A stretch of 8,149 nucleotides of DNA from Desulfobacteraceae bacterium (GTDB lineage Bacteria; Desulfobacterota; Syntrophobacteria; BM002). The notes beneath the pieces are model-generated. The model saw only the letters and a program-made list of their open reading frames with translations, was not told the DNA's origin and did not search any database. The stretch's first letter is position 1. Each line of letters opens with the position of its first letter. Positions 6,471 through 8,149 of the stretch are shown piece after piece. The stretch is taken from NCBI GenBank assembly GCA_002899795.1, contig PPDG01000335.1, positions 1-8,149 on the forward strand, in the 5' to 3' direction. A program made the translations under genes and the position numbers.

Positions 6471-6476
6471 TCCTCC
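6471..6476 (-). promoter_or_regulatory. Ribosome binding site deciding the fumC start
   Basis: Read on the minus strand this is GGAGGA, 7 bases upstream of the ATG at 6463. The longer frame from TTG 6478 would start at the edge of this SD and is therefore rejected. Confidence 0.8.
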
Positions 6477-6549
6477 AAAAAATTTTGTCATCTTTCATTT
6501 ACATATAGGCGTAAGGCTCCAGGCAACCCATTTATCAGTCCTCTTTCCT

Positions 6550-6584
6550 CTGCCTTGTGCCCTGTGCCTTGCACCTTTTGCCTT
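6550..6584 (+). repeat. Heptamer tandem repeat array, consensus GTGCCTT
   Basis: Five contiguous 7-base units: CTGCCTT, GTGCCCT, GTGCCTT, GCACCTT, TTGCCTT. All share the C-(C/T)-T core at the unit end and are closely related to the GTGCCTA array at 2252-2286. The array ends 3 bases from the stop codon of the peptidase gene (6588-6590) and fills part of the 124-base gap to fumC. Confidence 0.6.
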
Positions 6585-6587
6585 CTC

Positions 6588-7703
6588 TTAAAATGAATAG
6601 AAAAACTCGTTCTGGTTCAGGATCTCACAGCCGTCTGCAGTCACTCTCACCATATTTTCCAGGCGGACCCCACCCCAACCGGGAAGATAAATCCCGGGTT
6701 CGATGGTGACCACCATGTCTTCCTCTAGCACCATGGAACTGCTCTTGCCGAATCCCGGCTTCTCGTGCACCGCCAGTCCAATTCCATGACCCAGACCATG
6801 ACCAAAATTGTCCCCATAGCCGGCAAGGGCAATGTAATCGCGGGCCACGCTATCCACTTCCGAAGAAGGAATCCCGGCCCGCACTGCAGCCATGGCCCGT
6901 AATTGAGCTTCCCGTACAATACCATAAACCTCACGCGCTTTACTGTCCGGCTCTCCGAGAATAAGTGTCCGAGTCATATCCGAACAGTAGTGGTCCAACC
7001 TGGCACCCAGATCAATAATGATTGTCTCTGAATCCCCAAGCTGGCGATCACTGACCACCGCATGCGGCATGGCAGCGCCTGGCCCGGAGGCCACTATGGG
7101 CGGGAAAGAGATCGCCTCAGCGCCCGCTTCTCGCATGAGTTGTTCGATGCGCCAGGCCAGTTGTTTTTCTGTCTTTCCTACTTCTGCCTCTGCCACTATG
7201 GTTTCCAAAACGGATTCGGTCAAGGCCAGAGAGTTACGAATGGCCTGGATTTCTTCCGGTTCTTTGACCATTCTCAAACCCTCCACCAACTCACCCCCAG
7301 GCAGCAGCTCTCCTTGCGGATGCCATTCTTGCAGGGCCTCTTGAATCTTCATAACCCGCTCATAGGTGAGATGGTGGTTTTCAAAACCAAGGGTGCGGGT
7401 GCCCAGGCTCGCGAAGATCTCCGGCAGGATGTTGGCAAGATTCTCTTTATAGATAACCACTTGAAAGTCAGGAGCTTCCTTTTCAGCTTGTTCCTGATAG
7501 CGAAAATCCGTGGCCAGCACTTGAGCCTTCTCGGTAAGGAAAAGGAAACCGGAGGATTCGGTCAATTGCATGTCCTCTGCCCAAAAACCGCTGAGGTAAG
7601 CCCGATTCCACGGCTCTGAGACCAGGAGGGTGTCATAAGGTTTTCCGGGCAACAGTTTCTTTACCTTTTCCTGACGTCGTTGAAATGGGGTCAAATTATC
7701 CAT
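6588..7703 (-). CDS. pepQ: Xaa-Pro peptidase, M24B family (aminopeptidase P / prolidase type)
   Basis: A cytosolic dinuclear-metal peptidase that cleaves peptides with proline in the second position. The 371-residue product has the two-domain plan: an N-terminal creatinase-like domain (about 1-140) and a C-terminal pita-bread domain (about 150-365). All five expected metal ligands are visible: Asp231 (IIIDLGA), Asp242 (CSDMTRT), His306 (GHGLGHGIGL), Glu335 (TIEPGIYLPG) and Glu349 (VRLENMV). The supporting histidines are also present, His214 in MPHAVVS and His313 in AVHE, so the enzyme should be active. The length matches the short bacterial PepQ/YqhT-type group, not E. coli PepQ (about 440 residues). 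Dipeptidase versus aminopeptidase specificity cannot be decided from sequence, so the symbol is tentative. ATG 7703 is chosen because GGAG lies 6 bases upstream; TTG 7715 would add four residues and overlap that SD. No signal peptide is present. It precedes fumC on the same strand but has a 124-base repeat-containing gap. Confidence 0.93.
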   Translation of the reverse strand: MDNLTPFQRRQEKVKKLLPGKPYDTLLVSEPWNRAYLSGFWAEDMQLTESSGFLFLTEKAQVLATDFRYQEQAEKEAPDFQVVIYKENLANILPEIFASLGTRTLGFENHHLTYERVMKIQEALQEWHPQGELLPGGELVEGLRMVKEPEEIQAIRNSLALTESVLETIVAEAEVGKTEKQLAWRIEQLMREAGAEAISFPPIVASGPGAAMPHAVVSDRQLGDSETIIIDLGARLDHYCSDMTRTLILGEPDSKAREVYGIVREAQLRAMAAVRAGIPSSEVDSVARDYIALAGYGDNFGHGLGHGIGLAVHEKPGFGKSSSMVLEEDMVVTIEPGIYLPGWGGVRLENMVRVTADGCEILNQNEFFYSF

Positions 7704-7767
7704 AAGTAACTCCAAGCCGTAAGATTGTACCCTGACGTTGCATTTCCTTAGCTTTCATACAATTCGA

Positions 7768-7796
7768 ACTATACTCAATATGTGCAAATGGCACAA
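7768..7796 (-). promoter_or_regulatory. Candidate promoter for the Xaa-Pro peptidase gene
   Basis: On the minus strand TTGTGC (7796-7791, 3/6 match), a 17-base spacer and TATAGT (7773-7768, 5/6 match) give a plausible sigma70-type promoter. The start would be near 7761, with a leader of about 57 bases to ATG 7703. The -35 is weak. Confidence 0.38.
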
Positions 7797-7946
7797 CTGA
7801 AGCATCTTTACCCCAATGTTGCATACCTATGTCGACGCGCAGTGCAACCGCTTGCGCCGCGTGGGAAAAACGCGCTATCTATACTACTATAAGCATCAAG
7901 AGCACAATTCTCACATTATGAAGTAAGATGGTTTCTCGAGAAAAAT

Positions 7947-7975
7947 TTGACAAGGCAGATTATATATTTTATACC
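7947..7975 (+). promoter_or_regulatory. Weak plus-strand promoter candidate near the window end
   Basis: A perfect TTGACA (7947-7952) is followed after 17 bases by TATACC (7970-7975, 4/6 match) within a very AT-rich stretch. Nothing coding follows before the window ends, so its target, if any, lies outside. It could be a chance match. Confidence 0.25.
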
Positions 7976-8060
7976 CAACGGTGCTAATAAATCAGTAAAA
8001 CCGTGGACTCTCGCCCGCGTTATTCACGAAAAGTTTACCGCTCCCGCGGATTATGCGAGC

Positions 8061-8082
8061 TAGCCCGGATATTTCATGAATT
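8061..8082 (+). repeat. 22-bp dispersed repeat, copy 2
   Basis: This copy begins TAGCCCGGATATT, continues TCATGAATT, and matches 4277-4298 at 20 of 22 positions in the same orientation. Here it is followed after 16 bases by the 51-bp GC-rich repeat, so the two repeat families can occur side by side. Confidence 0.6.
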
Positions 8083-8098
8083 GCTGTCGCGAGACCAC

Positions 8099-8149
8099 GA
8101 AACTGGGAACCCGCTTGCGGGACTGAGCGGAGCGCAGCGAGCGCGAAGA
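8099..8149 (+). repeat. 51-bp GC-rich interspersed repeat, copy 2, cut by window end
   Basis: Identical at all 51 positions to 2178-2228 and in the same orientation. The match runs to the last base of the window, so the true repeat may continue beyond it. Confidence 0.85.

Larger units (their letters stand above)
7716..8149. other. Terminal intergenic region, no convincing gene
   Basis: This 434-base region holds the upstream promoter of the peptidase gene, a possible plus-strand promoter, one copy of the 22-bp repeat, and the second copy of the 51-bp repeat at the window edge. A 36-codon plus-strand frame (7816-7926) begins MLHTYVDAQCNRL, contains the aromatic run YLYYY and ends HSHIMK. It has no SD, no upstream promoter that I can see, and no recognised family, so it is not called as a gene. 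A short hairpin, CGCGT-ggg-aaaa-ACGCG (7858-7874), lies within that frame and has no T-tract. Confidence 0.5.

Noticed and set aside
2252..6584. Heptamer arrays considered as a CRISPR array
   Set aside because: Units are 7 bases, directly adjacent and without spacers, and no cas gene is present.
7062..7619. Long plus-strand open frame (185 codons) opposite the peptidase gene
   Set aside because: It is antisense to a gene with all catalytic residues intact, so it is a shadow frame. The same applies to 6011-6508 opposite the fumC start.
7816..7926. 36-codon plus-strand frame starting MLHTYVDAQ
   Set aside because: No SD, no recognisable family and very short. The codon pattern looks plausible, so it could be a gene remnant, but nothing in the sequence supports translation.

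Overview
The window looks like chromosomal DNA of a Gram-negative bacterium. The main clue is a complete outer-membrane-type murein transglycosylase lipoprotein of the MltD kind. Together with SfsA, a class II fumarase, an M24 peptidase and repeat-rich AT/GC-mixed spacers, it loosely suggests a Desulfobacterota (former Deltaproteobacteria) type genome. That placement is an impression from family knowledge. No rRNA, tRNA or other phylogenetic marker is present to settle it.

Layout. Bases 1-295 are a leader region with no convincing gene. An mltD-like gene (296-1960, +) follows. Next comes a 369-base spacer (1961-2329) that is almost entirely repetitive: heptamer tandem repeats in opposite orientations enclose a GC-rich repeat block. 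sfsA (2330-3043, +) then runs into a convergent gene for an unrecognised 362-residue protein (3048-4136, -), leaving only 4 bases between the stop codons. Upstream of that gene, on the same minus strand, are its SD, a 16-bp tandem duplication, a strong sigma70-like promoter and a dispersed 22-bp repeat. After these come an unrecognised 204-residue gene (4341-4955, -) with its own promoter, a terminator hairpin, fumC (5042-6463, -), a second heptamer repeat array, and an Xaa-Pro peptidase gene (6588-7703, -). The last 434 bases hold a promoter for the peptidase gene, no convincing gene, a second copy of the 22-bp repeat, and at the very end a second exact copy of the 51-bp GC-rich repeat, cut by the window edge.

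Function. The recognisable genes are housekeeping: peptidoglycan turnover (MltD), the TCA-cycle hydration of fumarate (FumC), turnover of proline-containing peptides (M24 peptidase) and SfsA, whose role is poorly defined. They do not form one pathway, and the minus-strand genes appear to be separate transcription units. I found no defence system, mobile-element protein, CRISPR array or biosynthetic cluster. The most unusual material is in the spacers (a dispersed GTGCCT(A/T) heptamer family and two other interspersed repeats) and in the two orphan proteins.

Starts were moved inward from the longest reading frame for four genes (mltD, the 362-residue gene, fumC and the peptidase), mainly on ribosome-binding-site evidence. 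The longer alternatives are stated in the entries.
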